Assembly (NCBI GenBank): GCA_046328715.1 | Contig: JAXLWB010000008.1 | Coordinates: 1-64,000, forward strand | Reading direction: 5' to 3' | DNA length: 64,000 bases | DNA from: JAXLWB01 sp046328715 | GTDB taxonomy: Bacteria; Chloroflexota; Anaerolineae; Caldilineales; Caldilineaceae | Shown here: positions 16,904 to 25,499 of the stretch, piece by piece | Layout: each line of letters starts with the position of its first letter | Numbering within the stretch: position 1 is the stretch's first letter | Notes under the pieces: generated by a model | Seen by the model: the letters and a program-made list of their open reading frames with translations, nothing else | Databases searched by the model: none | What the model was told of the DNA's origin: nothing | Made by a program: the position numbers and the translations under genes

Positions 16904-16912
16904 TCTCCTTTG
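16904..16912 (-). promoter_or_regulatory. Ribosome binding site deciding the start at 16898
   Basis: AAAGGAGAT on the minus strand, well spaced from ATG 16898. Confidence 0.75.
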
Positions 16913-16951
16913 GAAAATCGATTGAATTCAAATCGTTTAGATATTACATAT

Positions 16952-18505
16952 TTCAACTACGGTCATAGAAAAAAGACAACAGGATAGTGAAGAAAGTTTG
17001 AGAGAACTTTCGTGAACAAAAGCCAAGCCGGGCAAAGGCAAAGGTAGCTAGGCAGAGCGAGCGGTAGGTTCAAGGCCAACGTAGGCACCAGCCCCCAGGG
17101 AAAGAAGCAGCTTATGCAGATGCGACACTGGCGCAACGCTCTCGTCACGTCGTCGGAGCTGCGTAGGGCCCCAGCAGGCCAGGGTTTGGGTCAATTCTGC
17201 TAGGAGCCGAGAGACGAGCGAGCGAGCAGGCGAAGCTGCACGTTATGCAGGTGCAGGAGCCGGGAACAGCCGGACGTGTAACGGCAGGGCAGCGAAAGCC
17301 AGAGCAGCGTGTGACGGTCAGGCGTGGTGCGAGACCGTGAAACCAATCGGCACCGACCAGTTGAGCGTCAGTGCACGCTGCAGATAATCTCGCCCCAGGC
17401 GAAAGTAACTGTAATCTATCGCCTGGGGCCGTTGCAGGCAATGGTCGTGACCATGCTGGGTGAGCCAATCCCGATAGCGGATCAGCCAGAGTGTAGCGAG
17501 TGCCATGCCCAGAATGAGGAGGTGCAAGCGTGCGGGATCGCTAATCTGTGTGCGTTCCAAATCGAAGCCGTAACTCTTCCAGTCGCGAAAAGTGGGTTCG
17601 ATCCAAAAACGTTTGCGACCGCGCCGCTTGAGCTTGCGCATCGGCAGTCAGGTCAGTCGCCCAAAAGCGGGGGAACGGCTGATTGGGTGACCAATCGGCG
17701 ATGAGGTCGACGGGACCAAATGGCTCATCCTTGGTCAAGCTGACCTGCTGCCAGTAGCGCCGCTGTCCTTTACATACGCCCAACGCACTGAGTTGCCGCC
17801 AGTGACCATCGGTCAGTTGCACATAGGTATCGCTTTTGATGCCAACTTGCCAATGCCAGTGTTGCTGACAACAGAAATTCTGGACGGAGGTGGCGCGGAA
17901 TTCGCAATCACCATAGTAATGAATACGCATGCGGGCAGGCGGCGGTAGATAAGGTTGCACTTGCCGGAGCAAACTGAGTTGTACCTGGGCACCGGTACCG
18001 CCAAAGGGCAAAATGCGCCAGGCGAGGGCAGCAAGCTTTGTGATAGGCGGCTCCCACCGTTAAAATGCTCTGCTCCTGCCCCAAATCGGTGCGATCCATC
18101 ACCAAGGCCACTTCTTCCCCTTGCCAGTGGGTAAACAGGTGGCGCACAACCTGCCCATAGCTGCGATGCCAGGTTAACTCCGCATTGTCCAAACTGCGAC
18201 TCAACCGTTGGATCAGCTCTTCCAGGTCGTTCGTCAATGGTAGATGGACGGCTAGCTCGGACAAATGGCAATTCGGACTAACCGCAAAGACTGGCTGAGC
18301 AAGGCCAAGTTTGTCACGCTACTCGCTCGGATGCCCATGCCCATCCTCTGCAGTTGCTTGACTATTTTCTGATGTAAATGTACGCTGTTCATGAGTCGCT
18401 CCTCATTCGATAGACTTCTTTTCCAATCCGTCTATCTTATTTTGGCGCGACTCTTCCTACTTTTCAACCCTTACTTTTTCCTATCCTATTTCTGATAGGA
18501 GATGA
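16952..18505 (-). mobile_element. Degenerate IS4-type element, about 1.55 kb
   Basis: Flanked by an 11-bp direct repeat ATATTACATAT (16941-16951 and 18506-18516), the duplication size usual for IS4. The ends match only loosely (TCAACTACGGTCA versus TCATCTCCTATCA). The interior holds a frame-shifted transposase, and the left 360 bp (16952-17317) code for nothing recognisable. It landed just upstream of the Bell-like/NACHT pair and abuts a MITE at 18517. Confidence 0.8.
17318..18392 (-). pseudogene. IS4-family transposase, broken by frameshifts
   Basis: Read from ATG 18392 (MNSVHLHQKIVKQLQRMGMG), the frame breaks near 18260. It continues as SELAVHLPLTNDLEEL with VALVMDRTDLG (first Asp), breaks again near 18000 before the segment with YYGDCEFRATS (second Asp region), and once more near 17645 before RRGRKRFWIEPTFRDWKSYGFDLE. 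That last block is the Y-R-E-K style Glu motif of IS4. Three shifts show this copy is dead. Confidence 0.85.
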
Positions 18506-18516
18506 ATATTACATAT

Positions 18517-18595
18517 AGGACTTACGCAAGACGAAGAAAATACAAGATTTCTCCTCGAAACCGTCCTCATCGAAATGACATCCTGCGTAAATCCT
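18517..18595. mobile_element. MITE-like element, 79 bp
   Basis: Ends AGGACTTACGCAAGAC (18517-18532) and, reversed, AGGATTTACGCAGGAT (ending 18595). Same end family as 1016-1126. It directly follows the IS4 target repeat, and no coding capacity is present. Confidence 0.65.
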
Positions 18596-18625
18596 GATTA
18601 TAAAAGAATCGCCGCAGAACTCCAA

Positions 18626-19501
18626 TCACGTAATCGCAATCGGGTTAACCGGACAACCAATCCCACCCGTCAGCGGCAGAGGGGCGATGACGATCAAACA
18701 CTCATTCACCCGGTCGGCGGCGAGGGCTTCGAGGTTGAGGTTTTCGACCAGGTAGAGGCCAAGGTCACGGATGGCAATTGGGTGGAAGGGCAGGCCGCTG
18801 GGGGGTGGCAGTTGCGGAATGACCTCGATGGCCTGGTTGTCGGCGCAGATGGCGACGATGTCGTGTTGCTTCAGCCAGGGCAAGGTGGAGTTGTCCAGAC
18901 CGGGTTCGCCGCGCTCAAACTCCTGGCGGTTGCTGTCAAAGAGGCTCATCCAGCCGGTGCGCAGGAGTAGGATGTCGCCCGCTTCGAAGTGTACACCCTG
19001 GGCTTGGGCGCAGGCATCGAGGTCAGCGGCGCTGATCGCTTCGTCGTGGCGCAGATGGTCAACCCCTTTCCAGCGGGCAATGTCCAGCAGCACGCCACGC
19101 CCCACAATCCAAGGCAAGTTGTCAATCGAATTGCGAGTGGCACCCGTGCTGCCCATGTGCTCTTGGGCGCTGAAGCCATTGTAGAACTGACCGTCGTACC
19201 AGACATGGCAGAGTGCGTCCATGTGGGTGCCCGAGTGCGAATGCATAGTGACGACATCATCGGCGCTACCTACGCCTTCCGTCTGGTGGTGAAAGGTAGT
19301 GACACGCCAAGTTTTGTGACGGGTAGGCCATTGCGGACCATCAGCCGCTAGACGCATGGCCAGGCTGTAGGTTTTGCCAGTTTTGACTAGACGTGCTGCC
19401 TGTTGGATGCGCTCAGGGGTCAGCAAGTTAAAACAGCCCAACTGATCCGCAGAGCCCCAACGGCCCCAATTGCTGAGTGGGTTTTGATTTTGTTCGCTCA
19501 T
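18626..19501 (-). CDS. Cyclase-family (kynurenine formamidase-like) metal-dependent hydrolase
   Basis: 291 residues of the cyclase/KynB-like fold. The Zn-binding signature HSHSGTHMDALCHVW (near residue 85) carries the conserved HxGTHxDxxxH ligands. GDILLLRTGWM and DNQAIEV are further family blocks. Such enzymes hydrolyse amides or cyclic esters; the substrate here is not evident. It heads away from an HpcH/HpaI aldolase gene and a phytanoyl-CoA dioxygenase-like gene on the same strand with hairpins between, consistent with a small catabolic cluster for an aromatic or sugar-acid compound. ATG 19501 is preceded by GGAGACCTTCC. Confidence 0.9.
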   Translation of the reverse strand: MSEQNQNPLSNWGRWGSADQLGCFNLLTPERIQQAARLVKTGKTYSLAMRLAADGPQWPTRHKTWRVTTFHHQTEGVGSADDVVTMHSHSGTHMDALCHVWYDGQFYNGFSAQEHMGSTGATRNSIDNLPWIVGRGVLLDIARWKGVDHLRHDEAISAADLDACAQAQGVHFEAGDILLLRTGWMSLFDSNRQEFERGEPGLDNSTLPWLKQHDIVAICADNQAIEVIPQLPPPSGLPFHPIAIRDLGLYLVENLNLEALAADRVNECLIVIAPLPLTGGIGCPVNPIAIT

Positions 19502-19519
19502 GGAAGGTCTCCAATAGAG

Positions 19520-19595
19520 TTACAAAGCGGCAAAGTGGCAGAGTTGCAGAGTAATTCTTGTATCTGAATACTCTGCCGCTTTGCTACTTTGCCAC
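19520..19595. repeat. Word-repeat hairpin, GGCAAAGTGGCAGAG family
   Basis: Left arm GCGGCAAAGTGGCAGAGT, right arm ACTCTGCCGCTTTGC continuing TACTTTGCCAC, in the spacer before the cyclase gene. Confidence 0.87.
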
Positions 19596-19601
19596 TATTT
19601 T

Positions 19602-20399
19602 TTACTTTCCTTGATACACCTCACGCAACGCATTCGTCGCACTCGCGGCGGCGCTGGTCAATAGTCCGGCTTCGGCGCTGTAGCTCATCATCTTGATGCC
19701 ACGACCGGCCCAGTGCAGAGCCAGTTTCATGTCGTTCATCTGGATCGCCGTGGTCACGTTGTGGCGGGCGCAGGCGTCCATCACCTTTTCGATGGCACCG
19801 ACCAGGGTGGGTGACGTGGTCTGTCCGGCGACACCGAGGGCAATCGAGAGGTCGTTGGGGCCGATAAAGGCGACATCCACCCCTGGCACGGCGACGATCT
19901 CATCAATCGCCTCCAGTGCGGAGACGGTTTCGATCTGGATCACGACGAGAGATTCCTGATTGGCCTGCGCCATGATCTCGGAGACGTTGCCGCCACGAAA
20001 GGCAGTATGGCCGCGGCTGAGGGCAGAGCCACGCTGGCCAACCGGCGGATATTTGACTGTCTGTACCACCTGGTGCGTTTGCTCTGGGGTGTAGATGCGT
20101 GGGGCCATGATGCCTTGCGCGCCGCCATCCAGCGATTGGGCGATGTAGGGGTAGGCGATGTCGGGCACGCGCACAATCGGCGTCAAGCCCAGGTAGACCG
20201 CCGTGCGGCTGAGGTCGGCGATGGTCTCGATGTTGAAAGGGCCATGTTCGTTGTCGATGATTACAAAGTCAAAGCCGCCGTTGACCAGCAGTTGCATCAC
20301 AGCAGGCTGGCGGATTTCGGCAACCATTGTGCCGAGCACAGCCTTGCCCTCGCGCAAGGCTTGTTTGGTTCGGTTGGGGGCAATCGGTGAATTTGTCAT
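19602..20399 (-). CDS. HpcH/HpaI family aldolase
   Basis: Class II (divalent metal) aldolase that splits 4-hydroxy-2-oxo acids to pyruvate and an aldehyde. 265 residues. VLGTMVAEIRQPAVMQLL opens the barrel; the metal/active-site region FVIIDNEHGPF (Glu/His), the QIETVSALEAIDEI block (Glu) and VDVAFIGPNDLSIALG (Asp) follow in the family order. ATG 20399 has CTCCGG-type upstream DNA (GGAGAACT). Substrate among 2-keto-3-deoxy sugar acids or homoprotocatechuate products is undecided. Confidence 0.93.
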   Translation of the reverse strand: MTNSPIAPNRTKQALREGKAVLGTMVAEIRQPAVMQLLVNGGFDFVIIDNEHGPFNIETIADLSRTAVYLGLTPIVRVPDIAYPYIAQSLDGGAQGIMAPRIYTPEQTHQVVQTVKYPPVGQRGSALSRGHTAFRGGNVSEIMAQANQESLVVIQIETVSALEAIDEIVAVPGVDVAFIGPNDLSIALGVAGQTTSPTLVGAIEKVMDACARHNVTTAIQMNDMKLALHWAGRGIKMMSYSAEAGLLTSAAASATNALREVYQGK

Positions 20400-20436
20400 G
20401 AGTTCTCCGGAGTTTTAATGTAAATGCTTAAATTTT

Positions 20437-20476
20437 GACAAGATGACGCCGACCTGTGGTCGGCGTCATCTTGTCA
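20437..20476. terminator. Perfect hairpin between dioxygenase and aldolase genes
   Basis: TGACAAGATGACGCCGACC and its exact complement around a 3-base loop, then TTTTAA on the plus side and AAAATT on the other. The stem is made of the GACAAGATGAC repeat word seen at 34160-34255 and 37262-37352, so it is both a family repeat and a plausible terminator. Confidence 0.7.
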
Positions 20477-20488
20477 TTTTAATCTCAA

Positions 20489-21367
20489 CTATCTCCCCTC
20501 CAACCCCGGCACCTTGTACATGCGCTTGTCCATCATCATCTGCGTTTCGTAGAGCGAGCCACCCCGTTCGCCAGTGGGCACGGGCATACGCACCGGAACG
20601 TCGGTGACGCGCGCTACCGGACTCGGTTCGCCGCGCACAATGGTGGCGTTGAAGGCATCCCAACTGCCAAAGCCAGCGATGGGCCAGGCGTCGATGGCGC
20701 AATATTGATAGAGCAAGAGGCGACGGGGATTGGGCGAGGTATTTGGTCTTGAGCCGTGCAACGTGCGCACATGGTGGATCGAAATGGCACCTGCTTCCAG
20801 CAAGATCGGCACTGCGCCCTCTGTTGTAAAATCCTCGTCAGTCACGGCGCCGACAAAGATGCCACGGCTTTTGGAATGGTGATCGAGGATCGGTCCCTTG
20901 TGCGAGCCTGGGATGACGAGCAGTGCGCCATTCTCCTCGGTCATCGGGTCAATGCAGACGCCGACTGCGAGCAGGTCGTCGTTGGTGTGGGGGTAAAAAG
21001 CCCAATCCTGATGCCATTCAACCGGGCTGCCAAACTCGGAATATTTGAGGTTGAGCTTGTTGCCATTGCAGCGCAGACCGTAACCGATCAACTGGCTCAC
21101 GATCTCGAGTATCTTGGGGTGATGTAATGTGTCATTGTAGACCGGGTGATGCTTAAACGGGTCTTTTAGCCGGCGCAGCCGCGGGTGCTCTGCGTTATGG
21201 CCCGGCTCTAGATCAAAAATCGCATCATTTTGCGTCACACTGCGTGACTTGTCGACAAATTCGTCGGTCACACGCCGCAACTCGGCTACTTCTTCCTTGC
21301 TCAACACGCCTTCCACGCCGATATAGCCACACTCGTTGTAAAAATCGACCTGCTGCTTGGTTAACAT
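20489..21367 (-). CDS. Phytanoyl-CoA dioxygenase family protein
   Basis: Fe(II)/2-oxoglutarate-dependent oxygenase. From ATG 21367 (AAAGGAGCAAGC just before) the product is 292 residues; a frame from 21400 exists but lacks a site. Metal ligands are visible: VEWHQDWAFY (HxD) and the distal His in IHHVRTLHGSRPN, with the 2-oxoglutarate-binding Arg nearby. LTKQQVDFYNECGYIGVEG is the typical N-terminus. It shares orientation with the aldolase and cyclase genes downstream, suggesting hydroxylation of a compound they then process. Substrate unknown. Confidence 0.9.
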   Translation of the reverse strand: MLTKQQVDFYNECGYIGVEGVLSKEEVAELRRVTDEFVDKSRSVTQNDAIFDLEPGHNAEHPRLRRLKDPFKHHPVYNDTLHHPKILEIVSQLIGYGLRCNGNKLNLKYSEFGSPVEWHQDWAFYPHTNDDLLAVGVCIDPMTEENGALLVIPGSHKGPILDHHSKSRGIFVGAVTDEDFTTEGAVPILLEAGAISIHHVRTLHGSRPNTSPNPRRLLLYQYCAIDAWPIAGFGSWDAFNATIVRGEPSPVARVTDVPVRMPVPTGERGGSLYETQMMMDKRMYKVPGLEGR

Positions 21368-21409
21368 GCTTGCTCCTTTTGTGCTGAATCTGTAAAACAA
21401 GAATCTTTC

Positions 21410-21877
21410 TTATTCTACATTCCACCCTGTAATCGTTTCATTATCCTCGCCAAAGACAAAACGGGCGCGGATGGACTGGTTCTGCAAGAGCGGTGGCAGC
21501 CAATGGCGAGCATCGGCCCACATACGCTCAAAGGGGATCTGGTCGAATGGGTAGAAGTGCGGGGCAACTTCATCGCTTTCGCTTGGGGAGCCTTGCCACG
21601 CTTCCACCACAAAGAGATAGCTGCGCATATTCCAGGATGGTTTGAAGGGGAAGAGGAAATCGATCACGCCCCGCTCCTGGAGGTCGGCAAGGGCGACTGT
21701 AATGCCGATCTCTTCCACCAATTCTCGTATGGCAGAATGTGCAGCCGTTTCTCCCGCTTCGATCTTGCCGCCCACGCCCGTAATCTTACCCATGCCAAAG
21801 CCGCGTTTCTTCAACGCCAGTAACACTTGATTGGGCGGCTTGCCCAGCATGGGAAGACAGATGGTCGTATCGATCAA
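21410..21877 (-). CDS. Nudix hydrolase, MTH1/8-oxo-dGTP diphosphatase-like
   Basis: 155 residues. The full Nudix box GGKIEAGETAAHSAIRELVEEIGI lies near residue 36, and the preamble ALKKRGFGMGKITGVGGK is the MTH1-type one that binds oxidised purine nucleotides. The start is TTG at 21877, chosen because MIDTTICLPML is the conserved N-terminus; an ATG 27 bp in would cut off the first strand. A house-cleaning role is likely; exact substrate is open. Confidence 0.88.
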   Translation of the reverse strand: MIDTTICLPMLGKPPNQVLLALKKRGFGMGKITGVGGKIEAGETAAHSAIRELVEEIGITVALADLQERGVIDFLFPFKPSWNMRSYLFVVEAWQGSPSESDEVAPHFYPFDQIPFERMWADARHWLPPLLQNQSIRARFVFGEDNETITGWNVE

Positions 21878-21923
21878 GGGGCTGTCCTGTTTGACTATGG
21901 TATAATTTGACTACTTATTGAAG

Positions 21924-22015
21924 AGATTGGAGATTGGAGATTAGAGATTAAGTCTATGCGCAGACAATCTCTAAATCTCCAATCTCCAATCTCTAGTCTC
22001 CAATCTCTTCAAAAA
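21924..22015. repeat. Word-repeat hairpin, GATTGGAGATT family
   Basis: Left arm GAGATTGGAGATTGGAGATT and right arm AATCTCCAATCTCCAATCTC. It occupies the spacer just upstream of glpK, so it lies in or near its leader. Same words as 45-84, 26934-26988, 29085-29155, 30440-30482 and 39888-39962. Confidence 0.9.
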
Positions 22016-22030
22016 CTCAGGAGCGAAATC

Positions 22031-23542
22031 ATGTCCACCTATGTCGGTGCCATCGATCAAGGCACCACCAGTAGTCGCTTTATGCTCTTCGACCACACTG
22101 GCAATGTAGTTTCCTACGATCAACGGGAACATTCGCAGATTTTTCCCCAAAGTGGCTGGGTAGAACATGATCCACTGGAAATTTGGGAGCGGGTCCGGGC
22201 GGTGATCGGAGCCACCCTGGCCAAAGCCGAGATCAACGCCAGCCAGATTGCGGCGATCGGCGTAACCAATCAACGCGAGACTGCGGTTGTTTGGAATCGT
22301 CACACCGGCCAACCAGTTTATAACGCTATTGTCTGGCAAGATACCCGCACCGACAAAATTTGCAAACAACTCAGTGACGCCGGTCATGCAGCCACGCTTT
22401 ATCACAAGACCGGGTTGCCGATTGCCACCTACTTTTCTGGCCCCAAAGTGCGCTGGATTCTGGACAATGTGCCGGGTACACGCCAACAAGCCGAAGCGGG
22501 CGAACTGCTCTTTGGCAACATTGACACCTGGGTCATCTGGAACTTGACCGGAGGGGTCAACGGCGGCGTTCATGTGACCGATCCAACCAATGCCAGTCGC
22601 ACCATGCTGATGAGCCTGGAAACGCTCAACTGGGACGATGAGTTGTTAGGGATTCTTGGTATACCGCGCTCTATGTTACCACAGATTCGTCCAAGTAGCG
22701 ATCCTGCATTCTACGGAAAGACAGTTGTGAGTGGTCCCTTTCAGGGCGAAGTCCCGATTTGTGGCGATTTGGGCGATCAGCAGGCGGCGACGGTGGGCCA
22801 AACTTGCTTTGCAGTGGGCGAAGCCAAGAATACCTATGGCACGGGTTGCTTTATGATTCTGAATACCGGTGAAGAAATTGTGCGCAGCAAAAATGGCTTG
22901 CTGACCACGGTCTGTTACCAATTTGCCAATCGCCCCACTGTCTACGCTCTGGAAGGCTCGATTGCAATGGCCGGGGCAACTGTACAATGGCTGCGCGACA
23001 ACCTGCAACTGATCCAACATGCCAGCGAAACCGAAGCACTCGCCAACAGCGTCAAGGATAGCGGTGGTTGTTATCTGGTGCCGGCCTTTAGTGGTCTCTT
23101 TGCCCCCCATTGGCGCAGCGATGCACGCGGTGTCATCGTCGGCTTGACCCGTTACGTCAATAAGGCCCATTTGGCTCGTGCCGCGCTGGAAGCGATCTGC
23201 TATCAGACACGCGAAGTGCTCGAAGCCATGAACGCCGATTCGGGTGTGCCACTGGCAGCGCTCAAGGTTGATGGCGGTGCCACTGCCAACAATTTCCTCA
23301 TGCAACTTCAATCGGATATTTTGGGTGTGGAAGTCGTCCGCCCGAAAGTGGCGGAGACAACCAGTTTGGGTGCCGCTTATGCTGCCGGTTTGGCCGTCGG
23401 CTGTTGGCAAAGCCTGGACGATCTGCGAGCCAACTGGCAAGTCGATCGCCGCTGGCAAGCCAAGATTGGAGAAGAAGAACGGAGTGCGGGCTACGCTGGC
23501 TGGAAGAAGGCAGTGGAGAGGACGTTGAATTGGGTAGAGTGA
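22031..23542 (+). CDS. glpK: Glycerol kinase
   Basis: ATP-dependent phosphorylation of glycerol to sn-glycerol-3-phosphate. 503 residues from ATG 22031, set by CAGGAGCG upstream; the longer frame into the repeat hairpin is artefactual. FGGY-fold landmarks: GAIDQGTTSSR (ATP site), TNQRETAVVWNRHTGQP, GNIDTWVIWNLTGG, YGTGCFMILNTG and the C-terminal signature KVDGGATANNFLMQLQSD. No glpF or glpD is adjacent. A repeat hairpin follows the stop. Confidence 0.98.
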   Translation: MSTYVGAIDQGTTSSRFMLFDHTGNVVSYDQREHSQIFPQSGWVEHDPLEIWERVRAVIGATLAKAEINASQIAAIGVTNQRETAVVWNRHTGQPVYNAIVWQDTRTDKICKQLSDAGHAATLYHKTGLPIATYFSGPKVRWILDNVPGTRQQAEAGELLFGNIDTWVIWNLTGGVNGGVHVTDPTNASRTMLMSLETLNWDDELLGILGIPRSMLPQIRPSSDPAFYGKTVVSGPFQGEVPICGDLGDQQAATVGQTCFAVGEAKNTYGTGCFMILNTGEEIVRSKNGLLTTVCYQFANRPTVYALEGSIAMAGATVQWLRDNLQLIQHASETEALANSVKDSGGCYLVPAFSGLFAPHWRSDARGVIVGLTRYVNKAHLARAALEAICYQTREVLEAMNADSGVPLAALKVDGGATANNFLMQLQSDILGVEVVRPKVAETTSLGAAYAAGLAVGCWQSLDDLRANWQVDRRWQAKIGEEERSAGYAGWKKAVERTLNWVE

Positions 23543-23596
23543 ATCAGTGGGACAGTGATCACCGACTTACTGTCCTACTGTCCTACTGACTCACTA
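23541..23596. repeat. Word-repeat hairpin between convergent glpK and GNAT-nitrilase genes
   Basis: GTGAATCAGTGGGACAGT against ACTGTCCTACTGACTCAC. It starts at the glpK stop and could stop both transcripts. Confidence 0.85.
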
Positions 23597-23598
23597 AT

Positions 23599-25272
23599 TC
23601 AATCGACTCGAACTACCTTGACCTGGCGCTTGGCCCGCACTTCGTAGAGGTCGGAGCGACGGTCGAAGAGGTGACGCACGGTGGCGACATCGCGCTGTTG
23701 GACGAGGTTGGTGAGGTCGAGATCGGTGATCAGCACGGTCTCGACGTTGGGATCGGTTTCCCCGGCCAGAGCGTTGGGTGGAAAGGCAAAGTCGCTAGGA
23801 GTGAAGGCGGAGGCACGCCCGTAATTGATCAGATAATTCTTGGCCGTCGGTAGATTGCCCACATTACCTGCCACGACCACATAGACAAAGTTCTCGACCG
23901 CACGGGCGCGCGCCGAATATTGCATTCGGTCGTAGGCCATGCGCTCATCGGTGCTGTAAGGGACGAAGATCAACTCGGCACCAGCCAGGGTTTGCAGGCG
24001 AGCAAGTTCGGGGAATTCGATGTCATAGCCCACTTGAATGGCGATACGGGCGAGTGGTGTGTCAAAGACCTTGATATCCTCACCTGGTTCCAGATCAAAC
24101 TCGTTGCGTTCGATAGGCGGAATATGCAGCGCATCTTGGGTATAGACATCGCCTGTCGGGGTGAAAAGATGGGCGACATTGTAGAGATCGCCCTCCCGAA
24201 AGACCGGCTGCGAACCGCCGATGATATAGAGGCTGTGCTCCTGTGAAAGGCGAGAAAGCAACTCGATATAATCTTCGGTACGCTCGGCCAGGCGACGAAT
24301 GGCTTCTTTCGGTTCGAGGTCGGCGGGCATCAGTGTGAAGAGCTGTGCGGTAAAGAGTTCGGGTAGCAGCAAAAAGTGTGAATGATAGGTATTGGCTGTA
24401 TCGACAAAAAACTCCACCGTTTGTTGGAATTCCTTCCACGAGGAGACAGGGCGCATGAAATATTGCGCAGCACAAACTCGGATCTTGCGCACCACACGTT
24501 GAATCGGCGCAGCCGCAATCTTGCGTTTAGCGGGTTGATAGAGCGGGTTGGCCATCTCCAGGAAGGTCGAATAGTTAAGGCTGGAGTTGTCCCACAAAAA
24601 GTCAAGGAGCACCCGCTTGACTGTATAACCAGCGCGCAAATGGGCGCGCAACGAGGGATCGCTGAGTTCGCCTTTGGTCACCTTTTGCACATATTCGTCG
24701 GCGGTCATCTTACCGGCATAGGCGTTATAGCCTGGTAGACGACCATAGGCCACCATACGCCGCAGGTTATAACGGCGCATCAACTTTTGCCGTTGCTCGT
24801 AGAGTAATTTGGAAATGCCCAAGCCACGATAGGCTTCATCCACTCCGATGTCCGCACCGTAAAGGGTATCACCGCTGGGATCGTGGGTAGCAAAGGTACC
24901 GCCTCCAGTGATCTCTTCATAGGCATAGGGGCGATTATCGTCATCGAGTTGCACAATCAATGATGTTGCATAACCCACCACCTTGCCATCGGCTTCGGCC
25001 AAAATTTGCCCTTCGGGAAAGGCTTCATATTGCATCTCGTAGAAGCGTTCATCATAGAATGCGTCTTCGGGATATTCGGGATAGGCGGCACGGTGGCAGC
25101 GGATTACGGCTGAGATATCTTCCCGTCGCCAAATACGCACTCTGATGCGCGGCCTTTTGGCAGATGATGTATCAGAGGAGTCTCGTTGATCGGTTTTGCT
25201 GATTGTCTTGCGCTCTTTCTTTTCTTTACTCTGTTTGGAGATTGATTTCGAGTTGCGATGCGTCATTGCCAT
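23599..25272 (-). CDS. GNAT acetyltransferase fused to a nitrilase-fold domain lacking Lys and Cys
   Basis: 557 residues in two domains after a charged N-terminal tail. Residues about 45-210 form a GNAT fold with the acetyl-CoA segment VDEAYRGLGISKLLYEQ. Residues about 280-545 form a carbon-nitrogen hydrolase (nitrilase) fold. In the nitrilase part Glu305 (LLLPELF) is kept. The Lys position reads Ala381 (QDALHIPP, where a KxH motif is usual) and the nucleophile position reads Gly415 (IQVGYDIEFPE, where ICYD is usual; GGC instead of TGC). The amidase half is therefore predicted inactive, perhaps serving structure or ligand binding. Such GNAT-nitrilase fusions are a known family of unknown substrate. 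It is convergent with glpK. Confidence 0.88.
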   Translation of the reverse strand: MAMTHRNSKSISKQSKEKKERKTISKTDQRDSSDTSSAKRPRIRVRIWRREDISAVIRCHRAAYPEYPEDAFYDERFYEMQYEAFPEGQILAEADGKVVGYATSLIVQLDDDNRPYAYEEITGGGTFATHDPSGDTLYGADIGVDEAYRGLGISKLLYEQRQKLMRRYNLRRMVAYGRLPGYNAYAGKMTADEYVQKVTKGELSDPSLRAHLRAGYTVKRVLLDFLWDNSSLNYSTFLEMANPLYQPAKRKIAAAPIQRVVRKIRVCAAQYFMRPVSSWKEFQQTVEFFVDTANTYHSHFLLLPELFTAQLFTLMPADLEPKEAIRRLAERTEDYIELLSRLSQEHSLYIIGGSQPVFREGDLYNVAHLFTPTGDVYTQDALHIPPIERNEFDLEPGEDIKVFDTPLARIAIQVGYDIEFPELARLQTLAGAELIFVPYSTDERMAYDRMQYSARARAVENFVYVVVAGNVGNLPTAKNYLINYGRASAFTPSDFAFPPNALAGETDPNVETVLITDLDLTNLVQQRDVATVRHLFDRRSDLYEVRAKRQVKVVRVD

Positions 25273-25374
25273 TTCGCACCTACTTTCGTCAATAGAGATT
25301 GGGAATTCACGTTATTATGACTTTACCTAAAATTATGCAATGTGGCAAGCTAAGAATATCGTTAACTTGTTGGA

Positions 25375-25445
25375 AATGGCGAAACCCGCTCCCCTTGCTG
25401 ACGCGCAGGGTTCTGACCTTGTGCCTGCCACTCGCCATTAACCGT
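25375..25445. repeat. Weak inverted repeat upstream of the TPR gene
   Basis: AATGGCGA at the left and TCGCCATT at the right, enclosing GC-rich DNA with AACCC/GGGTT matches. Probably an eroded member of the GGCGAGTGGCGAG family. Confidence 0.5.
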
Positions 25446-25499
25446 TAACCATTCCTTCTTTGCTTTGACAATTTGACCAAGATTCGGAATACTTCGCCG

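Noticed and set aside
9000..18600. Prophage or integrative element
   Set aside because: No integrase, structural phage genes or attachment repeats; only IS-type transposases and MITEs are seen.
21924..22015. Tandem GATTGGA words as a possible CRISPR array
   Set aside because: Words are 7-10 bp with no unique spacers and form inverted arms; no cas gene is present in the window.
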